64,000 bases of DNA from Endocalyx cinctus (GCA_001600455.1 BCKC01000006.1:3348001-3412000), one strand, 5' to 3'; shown: positions 12,389 to 23,908, counted from the stretch's first letter. The notes: generated from the sequence alone by a model not told the origin. Numbers and translations are program-made.

Positions 12389-13226
12389 TTTCGTCTGACT
12401 GAGAAACGGTAAGAATCTTGTGAGATGTTTGATTATGGGTCTGTCGCCACTTCTTTCTCACCCTTTGCCGCGTCTGTCGCATCCTATACGAGGTTCGGTC
12501 TTGTCGATGGCTGTTCAAAGTCTGCGCAACTGCAAGGTTGCAAGCCGGCTTCGCATATCTGATCTTTACTCTTGCTGTGGTTTTTCATGTCCTTGACGAG
12601 ATCCGTTACACATAGCAAGAATCTGTTAGTGAAGTTTACGTGCCATCGCCTAAAAAAGCTCGGCGTGAGATGAGAAATCATACTGACGCTCTTCTTTCAC
12701 CGTGATCATCGCCAAGGTCCAAGAACATTAAGTTTCTGTCGATTATCAGCTCATTCATCAATGCTAGTTGTTAATTATTAATGGAAACCCACCTCTCACG
12801 CCGTATGACTCTAACGAGCAGGTTTTCTGCCTCTGCAAGTTTGTCGAAGAATTTTTTCTAGCGATTGATAAGCAGCTCCAAGCTTGGCGATATTCTGATT
12901 TATAATATTTTCTACTCTCGTGATCGCATTAGGAGGCGGCCGCGGCGCAGCGCCGAGAGACGCTGCTATACAAGGTAATAAGATTTCAGAAGATGTTCGG
13001 ACTAATGCCATCAAACCAAGAACACTCGCAAGCGGATCATCATGTTTCTTTACATTCCATGATATTCAATGCATCATCTAAAGAGGGTTCAGGCTCTGGC
13101 ACTATGTTTATGTGATTGTATAAAACTATCCTCTATCCATGGATAATTACTTCAACACACAGAGGTGCTTAAATCGACATATATCAGGTACCGGCTCTTC
13201 AATCGTTTCGAATAAGTCCTCATATC
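12389..13226. other. Intergenic region containing a coding remnant on the minus strand
   Basis: Apart from the remnant listed separately at 12811..13065, the minus strand at 12400-12770 has short coding-like stretches interrupted by stops. The last 160 nt form the promoter of the NmrA-like gene. Confidence 0.35.
12811..13065 (-). pseudogene. Possible remnant of an unidentified gene
   Basis: The minus strand is open for 85 codons and its translation looks protein-like rather than random: SVLGLMALVRTSSEILLPC, GAAPRPPPNAITRVENII, then AKLGAAYQSLEKI. There is no start ATG at the 5' end of the frame; an in-frame TGA lies at 13066-13068. Just after SLEKI the frame seems to shift at an A6 run, because a neighbouring frame continues as DKLAEAENLLVRVIRRER. 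I do not recognise the family. It could be an exon of a real gene that I cannot complete, or a decayed copy. Confidence 0.25.
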
Positions 13227-14222
13227 ATGGCATCCTTTCTCGTGACTCTAGCAACCGGCCAACAGGCTCAATACACAATCAAGCACCTCCTCACAGCAGG
13301 CGCCTCAGTTCACGCCCTGGTACGCAATCCGTCGTCTCAAATAGCGCGCCAGCTGGAGTCCGAAAACCCTGGAAGAGTGACCCTATTCAAAGGAACATTC
13401 ACCGATGTCGCCGCCTACCGCGCCGCAGCTGAGGGTTGCAGAGGCATCTTCTTCAATATTCCGGATATAGAACCCTCATTCGAGTCGGAAGTTGATATCA
13501 AGAGCCTTACAGCCGACATTCTGAAGGCGTGCCGTGAAGTAGGGGTTCAAAGCGTCGTAGCATCGACGGCCATGTGTAACAATTATCCCGACGTATGGGA
13601 TAATGAAACAGTTGATCAGATGGGCCTACGGTTCTTCTTTCGCGCAAGAAACCATGTCGAACAGGCCGTGCGTGAGGCGGGATTTCCTTCCTCTTCTTTC
13701 ACCATCCTTCGCCCTGGTTGGCTCGATGCGAACTACCTACTTCCGGCCTCGCCTGTTATCTACCCGGAACTATCGACGGCGGGGGTTCTAGCTCACGCGC
13801 TCCAAGATGGCCGCACTATGGCGCACGTTGACGAAGAGGACGTTGGAAAGTACGCTGCCGCCGCGCTCCTGGACCCGTCGCGTTTCGCTGGGAGAGAAAT
13901 TGACCTGGCGGCAGAAGATCTGTCCATGAACGACGTCGCGCAGATTTTGACGCGTGTCATCGGGGCCGACAGGAATGAGCATGATGTTATCCAGACGAGG
14001 GGACGCACAGATGCCGAAATTACGGCGCTGACTACCGACTCAGAAACGGGTCCGCCGTTAGCGCTGCCGTTTGAGCTCTGGTCGAACCTGTATGAGTTCA
14101 AAGCGAGCCAGGCACCCAAGGATGTAGAAGACGAGTTTGGCATCCCTCTTACTACGTTTGAAATGTACCTCCGTAAGAACCTCGGCAGGGCTCGGGCATC
14201 GCTTCGGAAGAGTTTAAGTTAA
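13227..14222 (+). CDS. NmrA-like / atypical SDR NAD(P)-binding protein
   Basis: Single exon, 331 residues. The N-terminus has the strand-loop-helix of a Rossmann fold with the NmrA-type signature FLVTLATGQQAQYTIKHLL, and HALVRNPSS provides the usual basic residue after strand 2 for NADP(H) phosphate. Later FFNIPDIEP, VVASTAMCNN and TILRPGWLDANYL follow the order of NmrA-like proteins. The glycine motif is weakened: the last glycine of GxxGxxG is replaced. Family knowledge: these are either NAD(P)(H)-sensing regulators such as NmrA or isoflavone-reductase-like enzymes; the sequence alone does not decide. The start is the ATG directly before the Rossmann strand. Confidence 0.85.
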   Translation: MASFLVTLATGQQAQYTIKHLLTAGASVHALVRNPSSQIARQLESENPGRVTLFKGTFTDVAAYRAAAEGCRGIFFNIPDIEPSFESEVDIKSLTADILKACREVGVQSVVASTAMCNNYPDVWDNETVDQMGLRFFFRARNHVEQAVREAGFPSSSFTILRPGWLDANYLLPASPVIYPELSTAGVLAHALQDGRTMAHVDEEDVGKYAAAALLDPSRFAGREIDLAAEDLSMNDVAQILTRVIGADRNEHDVIQTRGRTDAEITALTTDSETGPPLALPFELWSNLYEFKASQAPKDVEDEFGIPLTTFEMYLRKNLGRARASLRKSLS

Positions 14223-14788
14223 ATTGCGGTCCTATACTAAAACAAAAGGACGAGAGATTAGCATCATTACGAACTTCAATTCATAAATAGCCAGAAAATG
14301 TATGTACGCATGCTAGCAAATTCGAATTCGAATTTGTACATACTTCAACAATCAATAAGCGTCGCGACTCATTATTTGATTTGTATGATCTCCAAGAAGA
14401 CCAAAGAAGAACATAGACTGCACCGATTTGGTCCAGACAAAGGGGACCATTTATTGTTTGGGACAAAATAGGTCTCGCGACATGTATCTAAACACGGGCT
14501 TTGTTTGACAAGACCCTTGTATCAAAACACGGAACGTTCAGGAACGTAGACTCAAGAGGGCGGCCAATATATATACATCGGTTATAACCTCTACTGAGGC
14601 AAGAAAATACTCCACCGTCCTCATCCCTGCCAGCGATTCCGGACTCGACGATCAGCCATTACATTCTGCCTATTCCTCAACCACATCGGCTGTCAATCTG
14701 TAACCTCTTTGCTCGGATTTATGAAGGTATTCCGTGCTTTCTAAAACTCTAGTCTACTTATTAGGAAGCTGCAAAAGCACTATTAAAT
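14223..14788. other. Intergenic region with a 20-bp perfect palindrome
   Basis: Spacer between two plus-strand genes. The perfect palindrome at 14317-14336 (half CAAATTCGAA) lies about 95 nt after the NmrA-like stop. A TATA-like stretch (CAATATATATAC) at about 14565 precedes the next gene by about 220 nt. Confidence 0.5.
14317..14336. repeat. Perfect 20-bp palindrome (half-site CAAATTCGAA)
   Basis: Read directly: the 20 bases equal their own reverse complement. Outside the core, GTATGTA on the left and TACATAC on the right extend the symmetry, with a 10-nt interruption on the left. It sits in the 3' flank of the NmrA-like gene. It could form a hairpin in the transcript or bind a dimeric protein. 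Confidence 0.7.
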
Positions 14789-15844
14789 ATGGCTAACGAA
14801 TACGAACGCCGGAGACGGAGAAGCTCTGTGACAATTCAATATGGAGACATAGCCAAGATCACTATAGAATCTCCTTTTACCAGAAGCTCGAGTAAAGATG
14901 GTTATAGACGCGGACGGTCAAATTCGGTTGCAACTCGAGAGCCTGAACGTCAACCCCGTACGCGGTCAAGGCAACCTAACGAGTATGCGGATGAGGGCGG
15001 TGTCAATGAGGCTAGGCAGCGTCGACGGTATTCCACGCTTCGATCAGATAGTACAATCAGACGTGACGACGAACACTCCCGGGGTCGCGGGGAGCGCGGA
15101 ACTTACCATGAAGAAAAGTACGTCAGAAACGACCGTGCGCGCGAACATCAACGCCTCCCCCAGGCACAATCTCGCACCACTTCAATTAGAGACTATGTTA
15201 GTGATTCTGATGGGGATGAGCTAGCTACAAAAATGCGCCGAGCCACTATCAAAACTCCGGCAGCTAGAGATAGACCCAGTGATCTCCGCCGTGCGTATCA
15301 AGATCATGATACTGACGTATATGCCCGCGAAGACACTGCACGGTATAATAAAAACAGCTCAGCACGAGCCCGGGCTAACACGACTTCATCAGCTCATCGC
15401 TCGCAGCAGCAGCAGCAGCATAGTAACAACAGACGTGACAGTCCAGTAATGGACAGAAAAGGGTTTGAAGAAGGATTTGAGGCCGGAATTAAACACTCCC
15501 GGAGACAAGATAGGGGGTCCACAGCAGATGTCGCTCCCGCTGGGACTTCGCCGGTAAGATCCCGCCGTCATACCGGTCACTACGACGAGGAGCCGGGGAG
15601 GGACGAAGATGCCCGTAGACGCGATAGACGCGACCAGCGCAGAGATGATCATTCACGTGGTCAACAACGTGAACATGAAAGTCAACGTGGATATGAACAA
15701 GAAAGGGTTCGAAATCAGGGTGAGCGTGATCGCCACGAAAGGCGACGCCGTGCCGAATCTTCCGCTCGTCCTCGTAGCCCCAGCAGACCCCAAGAGGCAA
15801 AGGGAAACGGGCTTTTCGGTCGCTGGCGCTCTAAGGCAGAATGA
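14789..15844 (+). CDS. Arg-rich, intrinsically disordered protein of unknown function
   Basis: Single open frame of 351 residues, strongly biased to Arg, Ser, Asp, Glu and Gln. It starts MANEYERRRRRSSVTIQYGD. It has many RxxS and RRRS sites, SR/RD/RE dipeptides, a Q5 tract from a (CAG)5 run at about 15404-15418, and one hydrophobic-spaced motif GFEEGFEAGIK. The C-terminus ends GLFGRWRSKAE. No folded domain is visible. Long length in one frame without stops and a clear ATG argue for a gene; the bias resembles RNA-binding or spliceosome-associated disordered proteins, but that is only an analogy. Confidence 0.6.
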   Translation: MANEYERRRRRSSVTIQYGDIAKITIESPFTRSSSKDGYRRGRSNSVATREPERQPRTRSRQPNEYADEGGVNEARQRRRYSTLRSDSTIRRDDEHSRGRGERGTYHEEKYVRNDRAREHQRLPQAQSRTTSIRDYVSDSDGDELATKMRRATIKTPAARDRPSDLRRAYQDHDTDVYAREDTARYNKNSSARARANTTSSAHRSQQQQQHSNNRRDSPVMDRKGFEEGFEAGIKHSRRQDRGSTADVAPAGTSPVRSRRHTGHYDEEPGRDEDARRRDRRDQRRDDHSRGQQREHESQRGYEQERVRNQGERDRHERRRRAESSARPRSPSRPQEAKGNGLFGRWRSKAE

Positions 15845-17421
15845 ATCTGCCGCTTTTATTCAGTTCATGTCGTTATGTTAAGAATATTTCACTAAATTAA
15901 ATGCTTAGATCAGCCAGTATCCTCATGTTAACCTGACCTGTTAGCATAATTTTCTTAGACTGCCCTTGGCAAAATCTTCGAGTTTTTAAAGATACAAAAT
16001 AATGAACCATATAATCATAGTAAAAAACTTAGAAAATTAAATAAAACTAGACAAAAAAGTATAAATAATTAAACAATTTATTCAAGATTATCAAGGTGAT
16101 TTGCTATTGTTAATTAACTTATAAATACATTGCTCTGGTATCTCTGAGGCTTAATATTTTACTATATCAACGATAAAACGGATTCATGTTGTTAGCATTA
16201 TAATTAAGTACCATGCAGATCAAAACATTCTCAATCATGCCAACTATATACACGCTTCAACATGATAAGAGCAGTATATGCCGTATTAAAGCTTTCTTTC
16301 TCGCTAACAAGACTAATTACCTTCGCCTCTCACTAAACACTACTCATGTTTTGCTTGTCAGTCCAGCCGTCGTTGTCTCGGACTTGTCCGCCTGGGGCAA
16401 GTCAAGAAGGCAGTGATACTGGCTAAGCTATATCCTGCTCTGGTAGATGCTTGGCAGCTCGTGGAGTGTTGAACGAGGCGTCGTATCTGGCCTCCTAAAT
16501 CTTCACCTTAACGTCTTTTTTTTTTTTTTTTTTTTTTGGGGGGGGGGGGATCAGCATATAATAGATTCAGATGCAAATTAAGAAATACTAAGGTCCGAAT
16601 CAAGTATGCGATCATCGTTTCTTCTTCATATTCCTACGACTTACTTATGGTGGAAATATCCTAAGGACCCGCTTCCCTCTGATATTTGACTAACAGCCTT
16701 TGTGCCAAGACGGAGGTGACAGTTCTGACGCTACGGACACGGACCGAGTAATTTATCACACACGACATGGTGTTACCTCTTCATCATTACATTTGAGATG
16801 TTTATTCAGACGTCAGTGAGGCTCATATAGGCAATTTTGAAATGCTAATAGGGTGGCTTTATTATGCATCGTTTACGAAAAAGGGGGTGGCTGCGTACAT
16901 CGGCCCAAGTGTGTGGGTTTATCTACCAGACGATGAATAAAAAGTGAGTCTCAGAAATTCCGCTAGATGAAACGTATCGAAAATTTGCAATACGTATTTG
17001 AAAATAATGGTCAGATAGAAACTTTGATTTTAGGATCTTCCAATAATGTTGTGGTTGACGTTGTTTCTTTGCAGCTAAAACGTGGTGAGTACTGTTGATA
17101 ATCGTACGTGCCGCGAAAACGACCCGGGACCAACCACAACCGAGCTTCTGATCAGGAACTGTAGGGGTAGGAAGACACCGTCCCCGCAACGCACAATTCT
17201 CGGTCAAGAAACTCCGATAACTGCTTCGGATTTGATTAGATGATAAAATGAAGTAATAGAATATGTGATAACGGTGCTTCCGCTGGAATATTAATCTATT
17301 TTGGATTTGAAATTGATTCTACCCAGACAGTCGACGCAACTTGCATCTCTTCGGTTTCAATATTAAGATAATAAGATATACAAATCCCTCAATTCCGCCT
17401 GTTTTACTCTCGCAACACAGC
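15845..17421. other. AT-rich intergenic region with a T22/G12 homopolymer junction
   Basis: About 1.6 kb without a convincing gene. Open frames at 16213..16416 (+) and 16923..17207 (-) have no recognisable features. The homopolymer junction at 16516-16549 is listed separately. The last 150 nt precede the hydrolase gene. Confidence 0.5.
16516..16549. repeat. T22-G12 homopolymer junction
   Basis: Twenty-two T followed directly by twelve G, both uninterrupted. Such a sharp junction is unusual in the rest of the window. It may be a real low-complexity element, the tail of an old insertion, or an artefact of sequencing or assembly. Confidence 0.8.
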
Positions 17422-18533
17422 ATGAGTGATCTAATCAACCCTCTCCACCCTTCCGTGGCAGATAAGCTAGATCCAGTGTTTGCAGCCATATATACAAAAT
17501 ACCAGGGTGTGTAGGCTGGCTACCTTCTCCTACGGTCAGAGGCTAATTCTTCCCAGCACCGAATCTTCGAGCCGATCAAGTCTCTTACGAAGAATTTAAT
17601 AAGGACCGGTCGAAGTATGGCTTCCCGGCTCGTCTAGTGAAAAGGCCGTATCTAGAAGTGGGGAGTACCGCAATTCATAAGATCCCCGTATCGGACCCCG
17701 CAGGAGAGATCTTGGCCGAGGTTTTTACACCCACAGACGATATCACCACGTCTCTTGCAGATCCAGCTACGGGGCGCCTTCCCGCCGTTGTCAATTACCA
17801 TGGTGGTGGATTCGTTATCGGAAATCTATCCAACGATGAATCGTGGTGTCGTCAGATGGCACAGATGGTCGGCTGCGTCGTCGTCAACATCGATTACCGC
17901 ATGGCTCCCGAGTTTCCGCACCCGATCCCCGCCCTAGATTCTTATGCTGCTCTGAAATGGACCGTCGCAAATGCAGAAACTTTGAATATCGACGCGAGCC
18001 GTATAGCCGTCAGCGGGATATCGGCCGGCGGCTGTCTAGCGGCTGTGTCGGCCCTGATGGCGAGAGACGATCCTACTATGCCACGTCTCAAGCTGCAGAT
18101 CTTGAACGTGCCTTGCACCGATGCTCGATTCGTGGGTACGGATCAAAAAGTTCCCTACGAAAGTTACGAGACCTGCGAGTTTGCTCCTATGCTACCCCTA
18201 GCGCGCATGGTATGGTTTTACGACTTGTGGCTCGGAAAGAAAGACGACCCCGAACGGGCGGGTCGCGCCGCTGATTTCCGCGCGTCGCCTTTACTTGCCG
18301 CGTCGCACCGAGATCTAGCTCCGGCGTCGATTCACCTCGCTGAAATCGACCCCTTACGGTCCGAGGGAGAGGCATACCATGAAAAGCTGCTGGCGGCGGG
18401 GACGCCGAGCAAGTTGAAGATTTATAAAGGTTGTGGGCACCCGTTTTGCCACTGGGACGCTGAGCTACCCGCTGCGAGGGAATATATCGAGAATACCGCT
18501 GAGGCATTAAGGGAGGCTTTCAAACTTGTTTGA
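17422..18533 (+). CDS. Alpha/beta hydrolase fold-3 (HSL-type) esterase/lipase
   Basis: Exons 17422..17506 and 17557..18533 give about 353 residues. The oxyanion motif HGGG is at about 110-113. The nucleophile elbow is GISAGG with Ser at about 184, the acid is Asp at about 293 (EIDPLRSEG), and the base is His at about 323 (GCGHPF). This order and spacing define the hormone-sensitive-lipase branch. Family knowledge: these hydrolyse carboxyl esters of short or bulky acids. No signal peptide is seen, so it is likely intracellular. The 50-nt intron (donor GTGTGT, acceptor CCCAG) joins TKYQ to APNLRADQVSYEEF in phase; the downstream open frame lacks an ATG before the conserved N-terminal part, which supports the upstream exon. 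Confidence 0.88.
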
Positions 18534-19851
18534 ATAGATACTACGTAGGTGTGAATGAAAATGTTGTTTTATTTTACGCTGAATTGATTTTCATTTTGTC
18601 CTAAGTGCATACTTTTTATAAGCCATTTATATTGTACATGAATATCATTGAGAGATACGTAGATCAATAATTGGGATTTCTGTTATCATGGCGTCTTTAT
18701 CTATGGCGAGGGTAATGTCTACTATTTTTTTTTAGAAGAAACCCTATCAATAAGTCCCCGAACTTGATATAATATGACTATTCAGATTTTAACGAATAAA
18801 TGAAAACGGTCTGGAAATGCTGTATATACCGGTATGCAAGGATAGCTAGGATCAAAGGTTGATGGATGGGGATGATCAACTATTTCACCTGAAATAGGGG
18901 CTAAACTGTTTGGTCTATAAGCCTATCTCATGTGGGAAGAGAAGGAAAGAAGGGGAGGCGAGTTTTACACAACTGCTCCCAACGCCATCGTATTCCACGT
19001 CAGCTTAGTATACATTTGGCGTCTTGTCTCACCACCTCTTTCTTTTCAGCTTTGATCTGTGAAGTTGATATACAAGCACTTAGTATATCTAAGCTGCAGG
19101 TCTACGTCCTCCATGAAAAACTTGATCCCTAAATGTGTGTATGGGTGAATTTACCTCGGAATTTGCGGTCTGTGTTACCTATGTAGATAATGAAGTTGTG
19201 CCAATCGATTTCGCCCATGAACTTGATCAGAAGAATATTTTACTAGAATCTGCGCCACAAGGTTTCTATATTATGATTATTACTATTACAGGTTGATAAA
19301 TGGTGTTCTATTAGTAGTTACTGTGTTCGGTCGGGTCCCAAGACACGGCTGCCAAAGAGTTCTTAGGTAATATTTGAAATTCCATACCATACCGTTCGCC
19401 CGACGCTATCAGGTGTTTCAAATCCTTCCAAGATAGTCAGCTCCAATAAGCTGGATTTTGCGTCACTAAAGTGCAGATTAGGCAACAAAAATAGATACAC
19501 TACGCTCAACAGTGCGGCCATAACCAACTTGTAGCCTCTAGCAGAGCACATTATCATGTGGCATCCCAGCCATGCGGCGAGAAGCCTATCATTGGATAAT
19601 AGCCTCTAATCCCACGTACGTATGTATTTATCGTCAAAGACGATCTAAGAAATTCCTATAAATTCCTAGTAATTTTTAATCGAAATCAGAAACCACTCCT
19701 ATTCTTATTCTACTTAGACAACCTGTACATAGGCTTATCCAGTTGATAAAATGAATGGATGAATATTTGCATCTGAACTTTTTAAGACGCCTTTTTTTCT
19801 AGCAACCAAGCGCACTCTCTGTCTTTCGATTGCACTCCCCGCGCTTGCAGC
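18534..19851. other. Intergenic region, no gene seen
   Basis: AT-rich spacer between two plus-strand genes. Short frames at 18932..19132 (+) and 19363..19557 (-) have no supporting features. The last 100 nt are a pyrimidine-rich leader before the DUF3176 start. Confidence 0.45.
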
Positions 19852-21642
19852 ATGAAATCCATGGAAACGATAATCCCAACCCCTATTTCTCAACGCCGAC
19901 CTCGAGGGTTATGGTGGTGGTGGGAAATAATGGCAACAGGAATATGCATCTTATCGATCGTAGGCCTCATAGTATTACTTAGTTCCATTGATAATACCTC
20001 ATTGAAGAGCTGGTCCTTCCAGATCCAACCCAACTCTGTTATTGCCATTCTGACGACGACTAGTAAGACGGCCTTATTGGTGCCTGCGGCGTCTTGCATT
20101 AGTCAATTAAAATGGCATCACTTCACGAGCCAACAGTGGAAGCTGGCAGACTTCCAGCTTTTCGACGCAGCCAGCAGAGGACCCTGGGGTTCATTGATGT
20201 TCCTATTTCGAATGTCGACATCAAAAAAAGTACTGCCAACCGTTGCGATGGGATTTGCTCTTCTTACCATTTTAGTCCTCGGTATCGATGCATCTGCGCA
20301 GCAAATCCTAGCTTTCCCTATCCAAGAAACGGAAATTGGCGACGGCTCTGTCGTAATGGGGTCGGCAACCGGATACATCTCGAAAAGCATGAACGCAATG
20401 GTTCAGTCGCACTGTAATTATTACCCCTTTGTTTCCACTCAGACGTATTTTCAGACGTATTTCGAATTTTCGCTGACTTAATTAGCTCTGAACGTCAAAA
20501 TCGTCCCCCTACAGTACGAACTCATCAATTCCTTAAAAGGGTCTCCATTCAAGTCTTATCATAACTGCCCTCTAGGAGCAACACGATGTACCTGGGATAA
20601 CATTACAACCTTAGGCGTCTGCAGCTCTTGGAATAAAGAAAATATTACTAGCGACGGTTGTGAATTAATCACTGCACCTGTAACGACAACTGAGAATGGC
20701 ACATACACATCATGCAACTACACATTGTCGAACCCAAACAGTCAAAATGTCGATTTAGCCAAAGCACTATATCCATTGCATCCGAATCTCACTTATCGGA
20801 CGCCTTCGGTTGATTATGAGTCCGGCAACAAAGTATTCTATTCTCATTACGTGCCCGGACCATTCGATACCAAAAGAGAGGTCGGGGAGTTTTGTGCGTT
20901 GCGGGCACCACAGAATGTGACCGTGGAATCATACCAAGACTTTAGCCCACCAGCAGCTGAAGCTTTTTACGCGAGCTTTTGGTGGTGCTCACAGACTTTT
21001 GAAGGAATTACCGTCGAGTCCAATGAGATCACATACGCCAATACATATTCGGAGCCTCTCACATTCTCCCATATGGGGCATGTCAACGTTTCCACCGATG
21101 TCTCCTCAGACGGGACGTATAACTACGTTACTAATTCGACACAGCTGGAGTACTCCATCGAAGGTTTCGCCTACGAAATTTTAGCCGAGTACTTCTCTTC
21201 CCTCCTAGGAACAGAAACTTATGACTCAATTCTCGATCCCGAAAGTTCCATCCTCTCGCTGGGCAGGCTTTTATATCAAAGCGATCTGGGGAATATGACG
21301 GCTAGTATGGCAGAGACTATGACCAACGTAATAAGAAGTACCTCCCTCGACGAAAATTTCAACGTAACAAATATCCCTGGAAAAGCTTTTTACAGCGAGA
21401 CTTACATAAGAGTGAGATGGGTGTGGATGGTTGTCCCTCTAGGAGCCACTGCAATCGTTCTCGTCCTTTTAATTCTAGCCGTTATTATCACGTCGAGAGA
21501 GCCGTTATTAAAAGATAGTTCATTGGCATTCCTTTCTATAAAAGACGGCAATTTAGAGGATGCAGATCTGCTCGTCGATGAGTTCACTACTAGAGAGATA
21601 TTGGACGACGAAGCGGATGAGATGTACGTGCGGGTGGAGTAG
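19852..21642 (+). CDS. DUF3176 family multi-pass membrane protein
   Basis: Exons 19852..20413 and 20486..21642 give about 572 residues. The family signature is clear: RGLWWWWEI, then helix 1 (about 25-45), PNSVIAILTTTSKTALLVP, the QLKWHHF element, and FDAASRGPWGS at about residues 104-113. A third helix lies near 128-145. A long extracytoplasmic part with paired cysteines follows (CPLGATRCTWDN, TLGVCSSW) and many N-glycosylation sequons, then a C-terminal helix (about 495-518) and an acidic cytosolic tail. The 72-nt intron 20414..20485 contains CTGAC shortly before the ATTAG acceptor and keeps phase. The family is widespread in filamentous ascomycetes and its function is unknown. Confidence 0.87.
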
Positions 21643-22150
21643 GATCCTGACGGAAGACTCAGGCTTCTTAAGAAGAAATCGCCTACGTAGGCAATACCGA
21701 TGTTATTACTTCAAATTTTATCAGATATAAATTACCATAAAATTTCCCATTAATTATCTACTCTGCTGTGTTATTAGAGCACGTGTGTGTCTACGTCCGG
21801 AGCACCTCGGATCCCGCCAGTTTATGGCCGAGGATCAAGTTTCAGGTTCGCCCGTTACACTGCAAGGATATGTACATCGCAACTCAAATTAAACATTCAG
21901 ACCTACATTAATTACTTTTTACGCGCCGTTACCTTGCATATTCTGTCATTCGTAAACATCACGAGGGGACAATCCGCCCGATCTACGGAGATACGACAGG
22001 GAAGCACTTTAATTATAGCACACCATTATACCACGAAAGGGCGCAACTATCTCAACGGTTGGTTAGTTGTTCAAAAATGGCCAGAAATGGGCTTGTCTTA
22101 AAAATTCTAGATAACTACACCATGAAGATTCCATCCCGGATAGTTCCTCT
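21643..22150. other. Convergent intergenic region
   Basis: Lies between the 3' ends of the DUF3176 gene (+) and the DUF3632 gene (-). It should hold both transcription ends. A weak frame at 21787..22101 has no supporting features. Confidence 0.45.
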
Positions 22151-23142
22151 TCAGGGTTCTATTAAACATATATCAAGTGCATCCATCAAGCGCGCTGATC
22201 TTTCAGCCAGCTTCCTAGTCACTTCCTGTAAGTTTTCTTCCTTTGAAAATTTCTTAAAATACGTTTTCCAGCGCCTCCAATTCTCAACCGTCCACGGTTG
22301 AAGAGGATCAGCTGATTGACCTTTATTATCGGTCTGAGAGGCAAGTACCACATGAAGAATATTTTGTCCGGCATACAAGATCCACTGCGCGGCGGCAGAG
22401 ACATGGCAGTCCAGGGCAGGGTAATTCGTGGATGGAGTAGACTCGAACGCGCTCCTCATGGCCCATTCGAAAAATCCGGAAAGTATCCCCCCTTTGATGG
22501 CGTATAGATGGGCGTAGAACGCGCTCGTGTTAACCCATCTCTTTCCATGCTCGGGGTTTGATGATGCTTCCAGATCTTCAACCCAGTAAGCGGCTACAAG
22601 GTAATTTATTAGTTTTCATTCACTCCGATTATAAAATTATCCCAGTTTATTACTGACGATTGTAACAATCACGAAAAGTTTCAGTTAAAAGAAACAACTC
22701 ATGAATCCATCGGTCTTCTTTTATGTCCTATGAGTTAATTAGTATTTATAAGAAATTATTATTAATTAATACCTAAAGGTATATATAATTATTTACTAAC
22801 TGAATCATGAATATGAGCTGTTGTTGGAGAAAGTCGCAAGTTGAAGACGAGCTGGGCTAGTTTCATTTGACATATGTGATCATGGGGAATTTGTTCGGCA
22901 ACAGATATGCATAAATTCCATAATAAACCGAGCTCCGTCGACCGCGCGCACTTTTCTGGGAGCAAGCGTACAATAGACTTTGTGGCTTCTTTCAGGCTTA
23001 GACTATCGTCGTCGGCCTGAAGATATTGGCGGAATGTATTGACGACTTTGGTTTCGTAAAGCGGATCTTCTGTGAATGCCTCTTCTGGTTCGCCGTCAAT
23101 CCCTTCGAAGAAAAATGTCAATGGGTTTGTTTTGAGAGGCAT
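22151..23142 (-). CDS. DUF3632 family protein
   Basis: Exons 22797..23142 and 22151..22593 give about 262 residues. The N-terminal half is helical (LYETKVVNTFRQYLQADDD, then CARSTELGLLWNLCISVAEQ). The second exon holds AYWVEDLEASS, SAFYAHLYAIKG and WAMRSAFE, then the typical C-terminal QWILYAGQ and WRRWKTYFKKFS. This arrangement of helical, Trp-rich blocks is that of the fungal DUF3632 family, whose function is unknown. The donor GTAAAT at 22796 is chosen over a nearby GTTAGT because only it matches the phase of the acceptor TGTAG. It converges with the DUF3176 gene. Confidence 0.75.
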
Positions 23143-23908
23143 CTGATAGTAAATATGGTGACGTGAGTTGCGATAATAGTATAGGGGTGTTTAGTGTTAA
23201 GAATGGGTTAAATTATCATGAAAGGTTATAGCTTCAAAAACCACTCTTGAAAGTAGTTATGAATTCTCCCTTCTTCCTCTATGAAGTTACCTACACAGCC
23301 TACAGGCAGACAGGTTTGTTGTCAACGTAGGCGCTTATCTCGTGGCTTAGCAGTGCCTGTTACCTCCCGGCAAATACAGTGGGGCAGCGTAGTGGTATTA
23401 GGAAACGTAGAACACCTCAATCACTAAGCGACCTTGGCGAGGGAATATTGCTCATCTGTAGATAAAAAGGCGTATGCGGGCACATCGACTCGCGACACTG
23501 CCGTTATAAGGCTAGTAACTAAGGCTGCATAATATGCGACCTTTCTCGTGAACTTGAAATGACAGGGAACAGGCTCTGTTCAAAACGCCACAAAGGTCAC
23601 TTCGATATACGATTAACTTGATGCTTTGTTTCTCTAGCATTCATTATTGCCGTCCACCCTCTTTATATTTCACTCAAGCTTAAAACTACATGGAGATAGT
23701 CCTAAATTAAAAGTATCAGAAGATACAACTTATTATATATATATAATAATTCAGTAAGTAAGTAAATAGGGGGGATGTATGATTACTCAGGAAATGTCAA
23801 ATAATTACAACGTGTAAATACCAAACTAGTTTATCGTCGATGTATAAATTTCTCCTTATTTTTCTTATGCGCCATCAGTTCTCTAGTAAAAAGTACATTA
23901 ATCACTAT
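23143..23908. other. Intergenic region, promoter of the DUF3632 gene
   Basis: Spacer between the DUF3632 start and the 3' end of the peroxidase gene, both on the minus strand. It contains a short (TA)n tract at about 23734-23748. No coding frame of note. Confidence 0.45.

Noticed and set aside
16923..17207. 94-codon minus-strand frame upstream of the hydrolase gene
   Set aside because: No domain, unclear start and low similarity to any family I know.
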